A DNA stretch of 52,559 bases from Phycisphaerales bacterium (GCA_020247305.1 JADCJE010000029.1:1-52559); one strand, 5' to 3'; shown: positions 32,270-43,931, counted from the stretch's first letter. Notes: a model not told the origin generated them from the sequence alone. Translations and numbers: made by a program.

Positions 32270-33288
32270 GCGCACGCCGCCGCGCCTTCGGCCTGACGGC
32301 GCGCCGCTGCGCGCTGCGCGCGCTCGCGCCGACGCTGGCCACGGCCATCGCCGCCGTCGTCTGGCACCGCGCGTGGTCCGCCGATGCCGCGGCCGCGCCG
32401 GGCGCCGCGTCGCCGTGGCTCGGGCTGCCGCTCGCCATCGCAGCGCTGGCCACGACGCTCACCGCCGTGGTGTTCTGGCCGACCTTCGCGCAGAAGCGGC
32501 CTGGCCGCGCCGTCATCGAACGGCTGCAGCCCGGCCCGCTCGCCGGCGCCGGCGCCGCCGCGGCCGGCGCGCTCGCCGCCACCGCCGCGCTGACGCTGCC
32601 GCTCGCCGCCGCGCTGGCGCCGGCGCTCGGCGCGCCGGCGACGGCGTTCGCCGTGCACGCACTGACGCCGGTCGGCGACGGCCTGCTCGACGCGAGCCAG
32701 CCGCGGCTCGCGCTGCGCTGCCCGACCCGCGCACCGGTCCGCGAACTGCGGCTGCAGCCGCTCGTCGGCATGCCGACCGAGTCGTGGCAGGCGACGGCGG
32801 TGCGCGTGTTCGCCGACGGCGTCGAACTGCCGCCGTTGCCCAGCGCGTTCGCGGATTCGCGGCAGGCGGTGCGGCTCGCGTTCCCGCCACAGCCGGTGCG
32901 CGAGTTCGAACTCCTCTACGCCGGCGGCGGCATGCCGCTCGCGTTCGACGCCGACGCCGCCGCGGTCGCCGCCGCCACGACGCACCCGGCCGTGGCCAAC
33001 GCACTCGCGGTCGGCCTGCTCGCGCTGCTGCCGGCGTTCGTGGCGCTGGGCCTCGCGGCGCTGATCGGCAGCATGGCGCCGCTGGCGACGACGCTCGCGG
33101 CCGCGGCGAGCGCTGTGTTCCTGCTGACGGTCGGCGGCGTCGGCCCGTTCCAGCCCGCAGTCGTCGCCGTGCTGCGCGGCGAATGGCTCGCCACGGCCGC
33201 GGTTTTCCGCGCCGCAGCGGCTTCCCTCGCCGTGGGGGCCGCTGCCATGATCGCGGCCATGGCCGTGCGCGCCCAGGATCGTCGATGA
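32266..33288 (+). CDS. Multi-pass membrane protein coupled to the ABC ATPase
   Basis: This 340-residue protein has hydrophobic segments at about 20-45, 50-72, 95-120, a ~110-residue beta-rich soluble insert (WQATAVRVFADGVELPPLP) and three or four more helices at the end (ALAVGLLALLPAFVALGLAAL onward). This layout fits an ABC-2 permease variant with a large periplasmic loop, but I see no clear family motif. The ATG overlaps the ATPase stop and its own stop overlaps the next gene, so all three are co-translated. Confidence 0.7.
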   Translation: MSARRRAFGLTARRCALRALAPTLATAIAAVVWHRAWSADAAAAPGAASPWLGLPLAIAALATTLTAVVFWPTFAQKRPGRAVIERLQPGPLAGAGAAAAGALAATAALTLPLAAALAPALGAPATAFAVHALTPVGDGLLDASQPRLALRCPTRAPVRELRLQPLVGMPTESWQATAVRVFADGVELPPLPSAFADSRQAVRLAFPPQPVREFELLYAGGGMPLAFDADAAAVAAATTHPAVANALAVGLLALLPAFVALGLAALIGSMAPLATTLAAAASAVFLLTVGGVGPFQPAVVAVLRGEWLATAAVFRAAAASLAVGAAAMIAAMAVRAQDRR

Positions 33289-34067
33289 CCGCCACCACGG
33301 TGGCGTTCGGCGTCGCGGTCGTCGGCGCGGCCGGGGCGTTGGGGCTGCTGCAACCGGCGGCTGCCGACCTCGCCGCAGCGACCCAGTGGGCGGCGCGGCC
33401 GCTGGTGCTGCCGTTCGCGTGGCGCGGCGTGCGCGCGGCCGAGCGCGCCGGCGATCCGGGCGAAGCCTTCGCCCGCGCCCGCCACCTGATGCGCCTGCTG
33501 CCGCAGTGGGCCGACGGCTTCGCCGCCTTCGCCTACCGCTTCGCGCTCGCCGCCGACGCCGCCACCGGCGACGACCCGGCGCTGCGCGCCGAGCGCGCCC
33601 GCAGCCGCCTGCTGCTGGCGATGGCCTGGATGGACGGCGCCCGCGCCGACGCCGGCCGCCACGCACCGGGCCTGCTGCAGGCGCTGGCCTTCCTGCCCGA
33701 GGTCGCCGTGCGCACCACGCCAGGCCTCACCGCACGCCTGCGCGCCGACGGCGGCGCTGCCGCCCTGACCGACCGCTGGCTCGCGGTCGCCGAGCAGCAG
33801 TTCCCGAGCGACGCGGCGCGCGAACAGCGCACGTTCTACGCCGCACCGCTGGCCGCCAACCTGCTGGCCGCCGGCGACCGCGACGGCGCGCTGGCCGTGC
33901 TCGACACGGCGATCGCGCGCAGCCGCGACGTGGCCGACCAGGAACTGGCGGCGACGTGGCGCGACCGCCTGACCGCCATCCGCCGCGCGCTCGCCGGCGA
34001 ACCAGCCGACCTGCGCGCGGCCCTGGCCGACCCGCGCTTCGCGGCGCTGCACCCGTACCTGCGCTGA
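33285..34067 (+). CDS. Hypothetical helical protein of the ABC operon
   Basis: This 260-residue protein has a hydrophobic N-terminus (about 1-30) and then Ala/Arg-rich helical repeats resembling TPRs (AWRGVRAAERAGDPGEAFARARHLMRLLP; ERARSRLLLAMAWMDG; NLLAAGDRDGALAVLDTAIA). It may dock other proteins on the membrane for the transporter encoded just upstream, whose stop overlaps its ATG. I recognise no enzyme motif. The DedA gene follows 13 bases downstream. Confidence 0.65.
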   Translation: MTATTVAFGVAVVGAAGALGLLQPAAADLAAATQWAARPLVLPFAWRGVRAAERAGDPGEAFARARHLMRLLPQWADGFAAFAYRFALAADAATGDDPALRAERARSRLLLAMAWMDGARADAGRHAPGLLQALAFLPEVAVRTTPGLTARLRADGGAAALTDRWLAVAEQQFPSDAAREQRTFYAAPLAANLLAAGDRDGALAVLDTAIARSRDVADQELAATWRDRLTAIRRALAGEPADLRAALADPRFAALHPYLR

Positions 34068-34080
34068 ACCGCCGACGCCG

Positions 34081-34776
34081 ATGTTCGACCAGATCGTCGA
34101 AGTGATTGCGCGGCACCCCTACCTCGCCGTCGCCACCCTGTGCGTGCTTTGCGGCCTCGGCCTGCCGCTGCCCGAGGAAGTCATCCTGCTGGCGGCGGGC
34201 TACGTCTGCGCCAAGTTCCCGACCCACGCGGAACTGCCGGTGATGATCGCCTGGAGCGCCGCCGCGATCCTGACCGGCGACGCCCTGCCGTACGTGCTCG
34301 GCCGCGTGTTCGGCGTGCGTCTGCTGCGCCTGCGCTGGCTGCGCCTCGTCGTCACCCGGCAGCGCCTCGCCCGCTTCGACCGCTGGTTCCGCCGCCGCGG
34401 CGACTGGGTGGTGTTCATCGCCCGCTTCATCCCCGGCATCCGCGTCGTCGCCTTCTTCACCGGCGGCACCATGAACATGCCGTGGCAGCGTTTTCTGCTG
34501 CTCGACGGCCTGGGCATCGTCATCACCGTGCCGACGCTGACCTGGCTCGGCTACCACAGTGCAGCGATGATCGAGCAGATGATCGCCACGGTGCAGCGCG
34601 TCGAACGCGGCATCCTGTGGGGCGCGCTCGGGGCGGCGGTGTGCGCCGCCCTGCTGGTCTGGGTGCGCCGCCGCCGGCAGCAGCGCCAACTGCGGCTCAC
34701 CCGCCCGGACGAGGCGATCGTGCATCCGCAGCGCCCGGTCCAGGGTGCGGACCAGGAACCACCGATCGCACCGTAG
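34081..34776 (+). CDS. DedA-family membrane protein
   Basis: This 231-residue protein belongs to the DedA/SNARE-associated superfamily, which flips or transports phospholipid-linked intermediates. It opens GLGLPLPEEVILLAAGYV, the family's E-motif, and contains RFIPGIRVVAFFTGGTMNMPWQRF with the conserved Arg-Pro-Gly residues. About five hydrophobic segments are visible. The basic C-terminal tail (RRRRQQRQLRL) would be cytoplasmic. It may be part of the same transcript as the ABC genes upstream. Confidence 0.9.
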   Translation: MFDQIVEVIARHPYLAVATLCVLCGLGLPLPEEVILLAAGYVCAKFPTHAELPVMIAWSAAAILTGDALPYVLGRVFGVRLLRLRWLRLVVTRQRLARFDRWFRRRGDWVVFIARFIPGIRVVAFFTGGTMNMPWQRFLLLDGLGIVITVPTLTWLGYHSAAMIEQMIATVQRVERGILWGALGAAVCAALLVWVRRRRQQRQLRLTRPDEAIVHPQRPVQGADQEPPIAP

Positions 34777-34968
34777 TGCCCGTGCGAGGGGACCGGCCGG
34801 GTCGACTGGGCTGGCCGGGCACTGCGGCGCGCGGCCGCCGCGGCCGCGGCATCCGCTCGACAGCGCGCCGCCGAGCGGATGTCGCGCTTGCCCAGGCCGT
34901 GGCCGCCCGGCTAGCCTGCTCGCCCGACATTCTGGCGCCAGGCCCACCCGGCCGGCGGAACGTTCTCC

Positions 34969-37038
<2,070 letters not shown>

Positions 37039-37100
37039 CCCCGGCTGCGATGCCGGCGTCGGCCTGAACCGACCCGCCGGGCCCGCTGGCCCGGTCCCAC

Positions 37101-37136
37101 GGACCCCGCCCCCGCGCCGCCGCGGTGGCGGGGTCC
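37101..37136 (+). terminator. Terminator-like hairpin after hppA
   Basis: GGACCCCGCC (37101-37110) pairs perfectly with GGCGGGGTCC (37127-37136); the 16-base loop can itself pair. A short ATTT follows at 37142-37145. It lies 62 bases after the hppA stop. Confidence 0.55.
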
Positions 37137-37221
37137 GCGCCATTTCCGGGGCGACTTGCTGCCGGAGGGGCGCACGGGGACTTACGCCAAGCGCAGCGAC
37201 CGCTATCCTCCAGGCCAGCAC

Positions 37222-37770
37222 GTGCCTTCCAAACCGACCTCCAAGACCGACCCCTTGCCGACCCAAGCCCGCGCGGCCAGCCCGCGCCCCCACCGCGTCC
37301 CTGACGCCGAGACCAGGGACCTGGCGCTGCGCATCGCGCAGCGGCTCGACGAACGGCAGGCGCGCGACATCGCGATCCTCGACGTGTCCGGTCCGTTCGT
37401 GATCGCCGACTACTTCGTCATCGCGACCGTCACCAGCACACGCCAGGGGCAAGCGCTCGCCAAGGAACTCGACCAGGAGCACAAGGCGCTGCGCGGCCGC
37501 CGCCGCATCAACCAGGGCGGCATGGAGAGCGAGGAGAGCAATTGGGTCCTGCTCGACTTCGACGACATCGTCGTGCACCTGTTCCTGCCAGAGGCGCGCT
37601 CGTACTACGACCTGGAGACGATGTGGGCCGACGCCCCCCGTCTGCCGTTCACGCCCGCGCCCAAGCCCGCGGCAGCGCCGACCGAGATCCGGCAGCCGAC
37701 GATCGATGGCTTCGGCGCGTTCCAGCCGGGCGCGAAGGCCGACGGCGACGACGACGCGCAGGACGACTGA
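37222..37770 (+). CDS. rsfS: Ribosomal silencing factor RsfS
   Basis: This 182-residue protein contains a complete RsfS/DUF143 domain (about 35-145): ALRIAQRLDERQARDIAILDVSG, IADYFVIATVTSTRQ, NWVLLDFDDIVVHLFLPEARSYYDLETMW. RsfS binds ribosomal protein L14 and blocks subunit joining when nutrients run low. The GTG start at 37222 leaves a basic extension of about 30 residues; the C-terminal tail of about 40 residues is acidic and Asp-rich, beyond the usual ~110-residue RsfS. The gene stands alone between hppA and the DUF255 protein. The 253 bases after it show nothing I recognise. Confidence 0.93.
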   Translation: MPSKPTSKTDPLPTQARAASPRPHRVPDAETRDLALRIAQRLDERQARDIAILDVSGPFVIADYFVIATVTSTRQGQALAKELDQEHKALRGRRRINQGGMESEESNWVLLDFDDIVVHLFLPEARSYYDLETMWADAPRLPFTPAPKPAAAPTEIRQPTIDGFGAFQPGAKADGDDDAQDD

Positions 37771-38023
37771 AGCGCAGCGCGCGCGGTCGGCCCGCAGCCG
37801 GTCGCATGGCCGCCGGGCAGCCGGGCCTTGGCAGCGACACGCGGCCTGCCAGCCCCGTGCGCGCCGGACGCGCGCATCGCGCCCGTGGCATCGGCGGCGG
37901 CGCCCGCCGGCGGCTCGCACCGGGCGGCTTTGACGCCCTGGCGCCGCGCGCCTGGAATCGGCGAACCGCGAGTTCTAACTCCGGTCGGTCGATGTAGACC
38001 GCGGCGGCACGCTCCGGGACCCG

Positions 38024-39769
38024 ATGGACCACCCCATCCGCTGGCAGCACTTCGAACCGGCGACGCGCAAGGCGGCCGTCGCGGCGAACCGTCCGATCCT
38101 GCTGCTGCTGACGATGCCGTGGTGCCAGCACAGCCGCGACCTGCTGGCGTCGTTTCGCGACCCGCAGATCGTTCGCCTCGTCGGCGAGACCGTCGTGCCG
38201 GTGCACGTCGACGCGCAGCGGCGGCCGGACGTCGACCAACGCTTCGGCGCAGGCACGTGGCCGACGATCGCGTGGCTGACGCCGGACGGCGAGACGATCG
38301 CCAAGGACGGCTGGCTCGACGTCGCCGGCCTGCGCGACCGGCTCGAATGGCTGCGCACGGCATGGCAACGCGGCGAGCGCGACATCCGCCGCGGCTTGCG
38401 CGACACGCACGCCCGCCGCGGCGAGGGCCCGACACCGCGCCAGGGCCGGTTGCGGCGCGAGATGATCGACGACATCGCCGAGTCGATCCTCGGCAAGTAC
38501 GACGCGGTGCACGGCGGCTTCGGCGACGGCACGCGCTTCCCGCACCCCGAGGCGATCGACTTCGCCCTGATCCAGGCCAGCAAGCGCGGCGATCCGCGCA
38601 TGGCCGACGTGGTGACCCGCACGCTCGACCGGCTGCTGGCGAGCCCGATGCACGACCGCGTCGGCGGCGGCTTCTTCCGCTTCTCGCGCACGCCCGACTG
38701 GCAGTCGCCCAACTTCGAGAAGCTGCTCGACCAGAACGCGCTGGTGTTGCGCGCCCTGCTGGAGGCCCACCAGGTCTTCGGCAACGAGTCGTACCGCGAC
38801 GCCGCGGCCGGCATCGTGCGCTGGCTGTCGACCACGATGCTCGATCCGGCGACCGGCGCGTTCGCCGGCAGCGAGCACGGCGGCAGCGACCAGTTCGCCG
38901 ACACGGCGGCCGAACGCGCGGCGCGGCCGCCGGCGACGATCGATCGCACGGTCTTCTGCCACGCCAACGCCCTGGCCGTCTCGGCGCTGCTCAAGGCGGC
39001 GGCCGTGCTGGAGCAGCCGGACTGGCGCGCGCAGGCGATGGCGACGTTGCGCTTCGTGCTCGGCAACCTGTTCGACGGCCAGGACGTCCACCACTACTGG
39101 GACGGCATCTACCACCTGCCCGGCCTCGTCAGCGACCAGGCGCTGCTGATCCGCGCGCTGATCGACGCGTCGCAGAACACCGGCGACGCCGACCTGCTGC
39201 TGCCGGCGGAGGCGATCGCCGCGCGCGTGCTGGCGCGCAACAAGGCGCCGACGGGCGGGTTCCACGACGCGCTCGACGACCGCCAGGGTGCGTGGCCGGC
39301 GCGGCGGCGCAACCGCTCGATCCTCGACAACGCGACGATGGCCGAGTCGCTGATGCGGCTGTCGTTCCTGTCGCGCCGGCCGGAGTTCCGCCGCGAGGCG
39401 ATCGCCGCGCTGGAGTCCTTCGCCGACGACTACCGCGAGTACGGCTACTACGTCGCCGGCTACGGCCGCGCGGTCGACCTCGTGTTCTACGAACCGCTGT
39501 TCCTGACCATCGTCGGCGACCGCGACGGCGCCGCGCTGCAGGAACTCAGGCGCACGGCGCTGGCGACCTACGTGCCGTCGCGCATCGTGCAGACGCTCGA
39601 CCCGCGCCACGATCCGATCCTGCTGGCGCGCAGCGGCCTCGCCGTCGAAGCCGGACCGGTCGTGCACCTCGCGGTCGGCGACACGCCGCACGGCGCAGCG
39701 CGCACGCCGGCCGAGCTGCTCGCCGCGATCGAAGCGATCGAGGCCGAGCGCCGCGCCAAGCTGGCCTGA
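38024..39769 (+). CDS. DUF255/YyaL-like thioredoxin-fold and glycosidase-fold protein
   Basis: This 581-residue protein starts with a thioredoxin-like domain (about 1-115) in the DUF255 style (IRWQHFEPATRKAAVAANRPILLLLT). A large (alpha/alpha)6-barrel-like part follows: LGKYDAVHGGFGDGTRFPHPEAIDFAL, DRVGGGFFRFSRTPDWQSPNFEKLL. This is the architecture of YyaL/SPATA20. The redox site reads PWCQHS (Cys34, Ser37), a CxxS where relatives have CHWCH-type CxxC, so it cannot form the normal disulfide. YyaL-type proteins are poorly characterised; an epimerase or N-acetyl sugar-related role has been suggested from the barrel. Confidence 0.85.
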   Translation: MDHPIRWQHFEPATRKAAVAANRPILLLLTMPWCQHSRDLLASFRDPQIVRLVGETVVPVHVDAQRRPDVDQRFGAGTWPTIAWLTPDGETIAKDGWLDVAGLRDRLEWLRTAWQRGERDIRRGLRDTHARRGEGPTPRQGRLRREMIDDIAESILGKYDAVHGGFGDGTRFPHPEAIDFALIQASKRGDPRMADVVTRTLDRLLASPMHDRVGGGFFRFSRTPDWQSPNFEKLLDQNALVLRALLEAHQVFGNESYRDAAAGIVRWLSTTMLDPATGAFAGSEHGGSDQFADTAAERAARPPATIDRTVFCHANALAVSALLKAAAVLEQPDWRAQAMATLRFVLGNLFDGQDVHHYWDGIYHLPGLVSDQALLIRALIDASQNTGDADLLLPAEAIAARVLARNKAPTGGFHDALDDRQGAWPARRRNRSILDNATMAESLMRLSFLSRRPEFRREAIAALESFADDYREYGYYVAGYGRAVDLVFYEPLFLTIVGDRDGAALQELRRTALATYVPSRIVQTLDPRHDPILLARSGLAVEAGPVVHLAVGDTPHGAARTPAELLAAIEAIEAERRAKLA

Positions 39770-39992
39770 GGGCGGCGGCCGACGGGCAGTTCGCCAAAGG
39801 ATGGCGCCCACTCATGCCGCCGGCGCGAGCCGACAGCAGCCAGGGGCCGACCGCAGCCTGGGGACTGCACAGGGTGTGCGCTGCCAGGCTGCAACCGCGA
39901 CCAACAAGGGCGGTCGCGACGAGTGCCGCGATCGGGGACCGCGGCAGTTAGGCCGCGGTGCGCGACCGGCGGCGGTCACGCGGCGCGGTCGG

Positions 39993-40217
39993 TCACACTT
40001 CCAGCTTCGTCGGGCCGGTCTGTTCCTCGTCGGCCACGAGCTCGATCAGCCCGCGCTTGAGTTCCTCGCTGGCGATCTTGATGTAGTTGCGCTCGCGGGT
40101 CTCGAACAGCGGGCGCTGGCCGCGGACCAGTTCGCGGACGCGCTTCTGCAACAAGGCGGTGAGGCGGAACGAACCGCCGACCTGCTTCACGAGCTCCTGC
40201 GGGAGGCTCTGGTCCAT
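39993..40217 (-). CDS. rpoZ: RNA polymerase omega subunit-like protein
   Basis: This 74-residue protein matches the core of RNA polymerase omega: SFRLTALLQKRVRELVRGQRPLF followed by NYIKIASEELKRGLIELV, the two helices that clamp the beta-prime C-terminus. Length and order fit the short omega forms seen in planctomycetes and deltaproteobacteria. The ATG at 40217 has no strong ribosome binding site. It is divergent from the ABC exporter, 72 bases away, and convergent with the DUF255 gene. The 223-base gap before it holds nothing recognisable. Confidence 0.87.
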   Translation of the reverse strand: MDQSLPQELVKQVGGSFRLTALLQKRVRELVRGQRPLFETRERNYIKIASEELKRGLIELVADEEQTGPTKLEV

Positions 40218-40289
40218 GGGGTGTGGGCTGCTGCTGCGGGTAGGGGCCGAAGGGGCGGAGCATCCTAGGGACCGGCCCCGCCGCCGGCA

Positions 40290-42116
40290 ATGCCCGACCG
40301 GTCCCTGGCCGGATTGCATCGCCCCCTGGGCTCGTCGATGCTGCCGCGCTTGCAACGCTTCCGCTCGCTGCGCCGCGCCTTCGGACGGCCGACCGCCCTG
40401 CTGCGCCGCCACTGGGGCCGGGTCGCGATCGGGGCTGCCCTCGTGCCGGCGCACGCCGCCGCCATGTTGTGGATGCCCCGCCTGTTCGGCGACGCGCTCG
40501 ACGCCATGGCCGCAGGCGGCGACCGCAGCGCCCTGCTGGCGACCTGCCGGTTGCTGCTGTGGCTGGCGCTGGCCGAGGCGGTGACCCGCTACATCTCGCG
40601 CCAGACGCTCGTCGACGCTTCGCGCTACGTCGAACGCGACCTCAAGGACGCCCTGGTCGCCCACCTGCAGCGGCTGCCGATGCGCTGGTACGACCGCGCC
40701 CGCACCGGCGACGTCACCAGCCGCCTGACCCAGGACGTCGAACTGGTGCGCTTCGTCATGGGGCCGCTGCTGCTGCACGGCGGCAGCGCGCTGTGCCTGC
40801 TGCCCGCCGGCATGTGGCTGATGCTCGGCATGGACGTGCCGGTGACGCTCGCCAGCCTCGGCGGTTTCGCCGTGCTGTTCCTGACCATGCGCCTGCTGGT
40901 GCCGAAGCTGCACGGCTGGAGCAAGAAGTCGCAGGAAGCGATCGCCGAGGTCTCGCAGCGCGCGCAGGAGGACTTCGCCGGCATCCGCGTGGTGCAGCAG
41001 TTCGGCCTCGTCGAGCGCGAACGCGCCGCGATGGCGACGCGCAACCGCCGCTACCTGCTGGCCAACCTGCGGCAGACGCGCCTGCGCGCGCTGATGCACG
41101 CGCTGACGCACTCGACCAGCGGTCTCGTCATGCTCGGCGTGCTCGCGGTCGGCGGCTGGCAGGTCATCGACGGTGCGATCACCGTCGGCCAGCTGTTCCA
41201 GTTCACCGGCTACCTCGGGATGATGACCTTCCCGCTGGAGATCCTCGGCTGGACCGTCGCAACGCTGCCGCGCGCCTACGCCGCCGGCATCCGCATCGCC
41301 GAGTTGTTCGAGGAACAACCGGAGCCCGACGCCGGGGACGACGCGTCGCTGCGCGGCGGCCTGCGCGCCGACGGCCTCACGTTCACCTACCCGGGCAGCG
41401 CCGAACCCGCGCTCGCCGACGTGGCGTTCGAACTGCCCGCCGGCGGCAAGCTCGGCCTCGTCGGCGGCGTCGGCAGCGGCAAGTCGACGCTGCTGGCGCT
41501 GCTGCTGCGCTACTACGACCCGCCGGCCGGCGCACTGCGCGTCGACGGCCGCGACGTGCTGACGCTGCGGCCGTCGGCGCTGCGGCGGCTGTTCGCCTAC
41601 GCGCCGCAGGAGCCGTTCCTGTTCAGCGACACCGTCGCCGCCAACGTCGCCTTCGCGCGCGACGGCGCCAGCGCCGCCGAGGTCGACGCCGCCGTCGCCG
41701 CCGCGGCGCTCGGCCAGGACCTGCCGGCGCTGAAGGACGGCCTCGCCACCGTCGTCGGCGAGCGCGGGGTCACGCTGTCCGGCGGCCAGAAGCAGCGCGT
41801 CGCGCTCGCCCGCGCGCTGCTCAGCGACCGCCCGGCGCTGCTGCTCGACGACACGATGTCGGCCGTCGATCCGGCGACCGAGGCGCGCATCCTGCGCGGT
41901 CTCGCCGCGCGCCGCGGCGGCCGCACGATGGTCGTCGCCACCCACCGCCTGTCGGTCGTCGCCGACGCCGACCTGATCCTCGTGCTCGACCGCGGCCGCG
42001 TGATCGAGCGCGGCACGCACCGCGAACTGCTGGCGCACGGCGGCCGCTACGCCGCCGCGTGGCGGCTGCAGACCGAGGCCGAAGCGCTCGGCGGCGGCAC
42101 GGAGGGCGCGGCGTGA
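40290..42116 (+). CDS. ABC exporter half-transporter A (degenerate site subunit)
   Basis: This 608-residue half-transporter has six membrane helices (residues about 45-320) and an ATPase domain with Walker A GGVGSGKST, signature LSGGQKQR and Walker B ALLLDDTMSAVD. The residue after Walker B is Asp instead of the catalytic Glu, the mark of the degenerate-site half in heterodimeric exporters such as TM287/288 or BmrCD. It therefore should pair with the next gene product. An internal ATG at 40338 is an alternative start. The substrate may be a lipid or drug. Its stop overlaps the partner's GTG (GTGA). Confidence 0.92.
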   Translation: MPDRSLAGLHRPLGSSMLPRLQRFRSLRRAFGRPTALLRRHWGRVAIGAALVPAHAAAMLWMPRLFGDALDAMAAGGDRSALLATCRLLLWLALAEAVTRYISRQTLVDASRYVERDLKDALVAHLQRLPMRWYDRARTGDVTSRLTQDVELVRFVMGPLLLHGGSALCLLPAGMWLMLGMDVPVTLASLGGFAVLFLTMRLLVPKLHGWSKKSQEAIAEVSQRAQEDFAGIRVVQQFGLVERERAAMATRNRRYLLANLRQTRLRALMHALTHSTSGLVMLGVLAVGGWQVIDGAITVGQLFQFTGYLGMMTFPLEILGWTVATLPRAYAAGIRIAELFEEQPEPDAGDDASLRGGLRADGLTFTYPGSAEPALADVAFELPAGGKLGLVGGVGSGKSTLLALLLRYYDPPAGALRVDGRDVLTLRPSALRRLFAYAPQEPFLFSDTVAANVAFARDGASAAEVDAAVAAAALGQDLPALKDGLATVVGERGVTLSGGQKQRVALARALLSDRPALLLDDTMSAVDPATEARILRGLAARRGGRTMVVATHRLSVVADADLILVLDRGRVIERGTHRELLAHGGRYAAAWRLQTEAEALGGGTEGAA

Positions 42117-43909
42117 GCGACCCGTACGCCGACGACGCGCCGGAGGGGCGCATCCAGCTCGGCTTCCTGGCGCGGCTGTGGCCGTTCGCGCGCCCGTACC
42201 GGCGCGGCTTCACCGCGTGCCTCGGCATCCTGTTCGTCTCGTTCGCGCTGGAGCTGCTCGGCCCGTGGGTGCTGCGCCAGGCCATCGACGGGCCGATGCG
42301 CGGCGCCGGCCCGACCGACGAGCGGCTGCGCGCGCTCGGCTGGCACGGCCTCGCCTTCCTCGGCGTCACGCTCGCCGGCGCCGGGCTGGGCTACGTCTAC
42401 GGCCTGCTGACCGCGTGGAACGGCCAGCGCGTGATCCGCGACGTGCGGCGCGCGCTGTTCGACCGGCTGCTGCGCGCGGGGCTGTCGTTCCACGAGAAGC
42501 AGACCGCCGGCAAGCTGACGACGCGCGTCACCAGCGACGTCGAGAACCTCAACGAACTGATCGCCACCGGCGTGCTGCAGTCGGTGTTCGACCTGCTGAA
42601 GATCGGCGGCGTGCTCGTCGTGCTGTTCTGGCTCGACGTCGGACTCGCGCTGTTCACCGTGGCGACGACGCCGGTGGTCATCGCGCTGAGCCTGTTGTTC
42701 CGCCGCAACGCCCAGCGCGCCTACCGCGCCGTGCGCGGCCGGCTGGCGCTGCAGAACGCCTACACCGCCGAGCTGATCGGCGGCGTGCGCACGACGCGCG
42801 CCTACGGCCGCGAGGACGCCGTCGCGCTGCGCTACGGCGAGCGCAACGGCGCCACCAACACCGCGTGGCTGGCGACGGTGTTCCACTTCTCGGTGTTCTT
42901 CTCGCTCGTCGACCTCGCGCTGCGCGCGACCACGGTCGGCCTGCTGTGGTTCGGCGGCACGGCGGTGCTGGACGGCTCGCTGCAGCCCGGCCAGTTCGTG
43001 CAGTTCTGGCTGTACTACGGCCTGCTGTCCGGCCCGGTGAAGGAGCTCGGCGAGAAGTACAACGTACTGCAGGCGGCGTTCGCCAGCTGCGAGCGCGTGT
43101 TCGGCCTGCTCGCCGAACCGGCGTTCCCGCCGCCGCGCCCGGGCGGCGCGCCGGGCCTGCCGAGCCCGCGGCGAGGCGCTGCGCGCGTCGAGTTCGCCGC
43201 CGTCGACTTCGCCTACGGCCCGCACGCCGAGGTGCTGCGCGGCGTGTCGTTCGCCGCCGAGCCGGGCCAGACGATCGCCGTCGTCGGGCCGACGGGCGCC
43301 GGCAAGACGACGCTGCTCGGACTCGTCGGCCGCCTGCGCGACGCGACCGGCGGCAGCGTGCGCCTCGACGGCGTCGACGTGCGCGACCTCGATCCGGCGC
43401 AGCTGCGCGCGCGCGTCGCCTACGTCGCGCAGGACCTGTTCCTGTTCACCGGCACCGTGCTCGACAACGTCCGCCTGTTCGACCCGACGGTCGACGAAGC
43501 CAAGGTGTGGGCGGCGCTGACGACCGTCGGCATCGCCGACTTCGTGCGCAGCCTGCCGCAGGGCCTGCAGGCGCCGGTCGCCGAGCGCGGCGGCACGTTC
43601 TCGCAGGGCCAGCGGCAGCTGCTCGCGTTCGCGCGCGCGCTGGTCGTCGACCCGGACGTGCTGGTGCTCGACGAAGCGACGGCGAGCATCGACAGCGAGG
43701 CCGAGGCGCGCCTGCAGCAGGCGCTCGCAGCGGCGCTGCGCGGCCGCACCGCGCTGGTCGTCGCCCACCGGCTGTCGACCGTGCGCGCCGCCGACCGCAT
43801 CCTGGTGCTCGAGGGCGGCCGCGTCGTCGAGGACGGCGACCACCGCACGCTGTTGGCGCGCGGCGGGCGCTACGCAGGGATGCTGGCGCACGCCGCCGCG
43901 CGCGCCTGA
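42113..43909 (+). CDS. ABC exporter half-transporter B (catalytic subunit)
   Basis: This 598-residue partner has the same six-helix plus ATPase layout. The ATPase carries Walker A GPTGAGKTT, Q-loop YVAQDLFLF, signature FSQGQRQL (a normal-like QGQ core) and Walker B VLVLDEATASID with the catalytic Glu. Since it alone has a Glu, its consensus site should hydrolyse ATP while subunit A holds the degenerate site. The GTG start overlaps the previous stop, giving 1:1 synthesis. It converges with the peroxidase gene. Confidence 0.93.
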   Translation: MSDPYADDAPEGRIQLGFLARLWPFARPYRRGFTACLGILFVSFALELLGPWVLRQAIDGPMRGAGPTDERLRALGWHGLAFLGVTLAGAGLGYVYGLLTAWNGQRVIRDVRRALFDRLLRAGLSFHEKQTAGKLTTRVTSDVENLNELIATGVLQSVFDLLKIGGVLVVLFWLDVGLALFTVATTPVVIALSLLFRRNAQRAYRAVRGRLALQNAYTAELIGGVRTTRAYGREDAVALRYGERNGATNTAWLATVFHFSVFFSLVDLALRATTVGLLWFGGTAVLDGSLQPGQFVQFWLYYGLLSGPVKELGEKYNVLQAAFASCERVFGLLAEPAFPPPRPGGAPGLPSPRRGAARVEFAAVDFAYGPHAEVLRGVSFAAEPGQTIAVVGPTGAGKTTLLGLVGRLRDATGGSVRLDGVDVRDLDPAQLRARVAYVAQDLFLFTGTVLDNVRLFDPTVDEAKVWAALTTVGIADFVRSLPQGLQAPVAERGGTFSQGQRQLLAFARALVVDPDVLVLDEATASIDSEAEARLQQALAAALRGRTALVVAHRLSTVRAADRILVLEGGRVVEDGDHRTLLARGGRYAGMLAHAAARA

Positions 43910-43931
43910 GCGCACCGCCGTCCCGCCCGGC

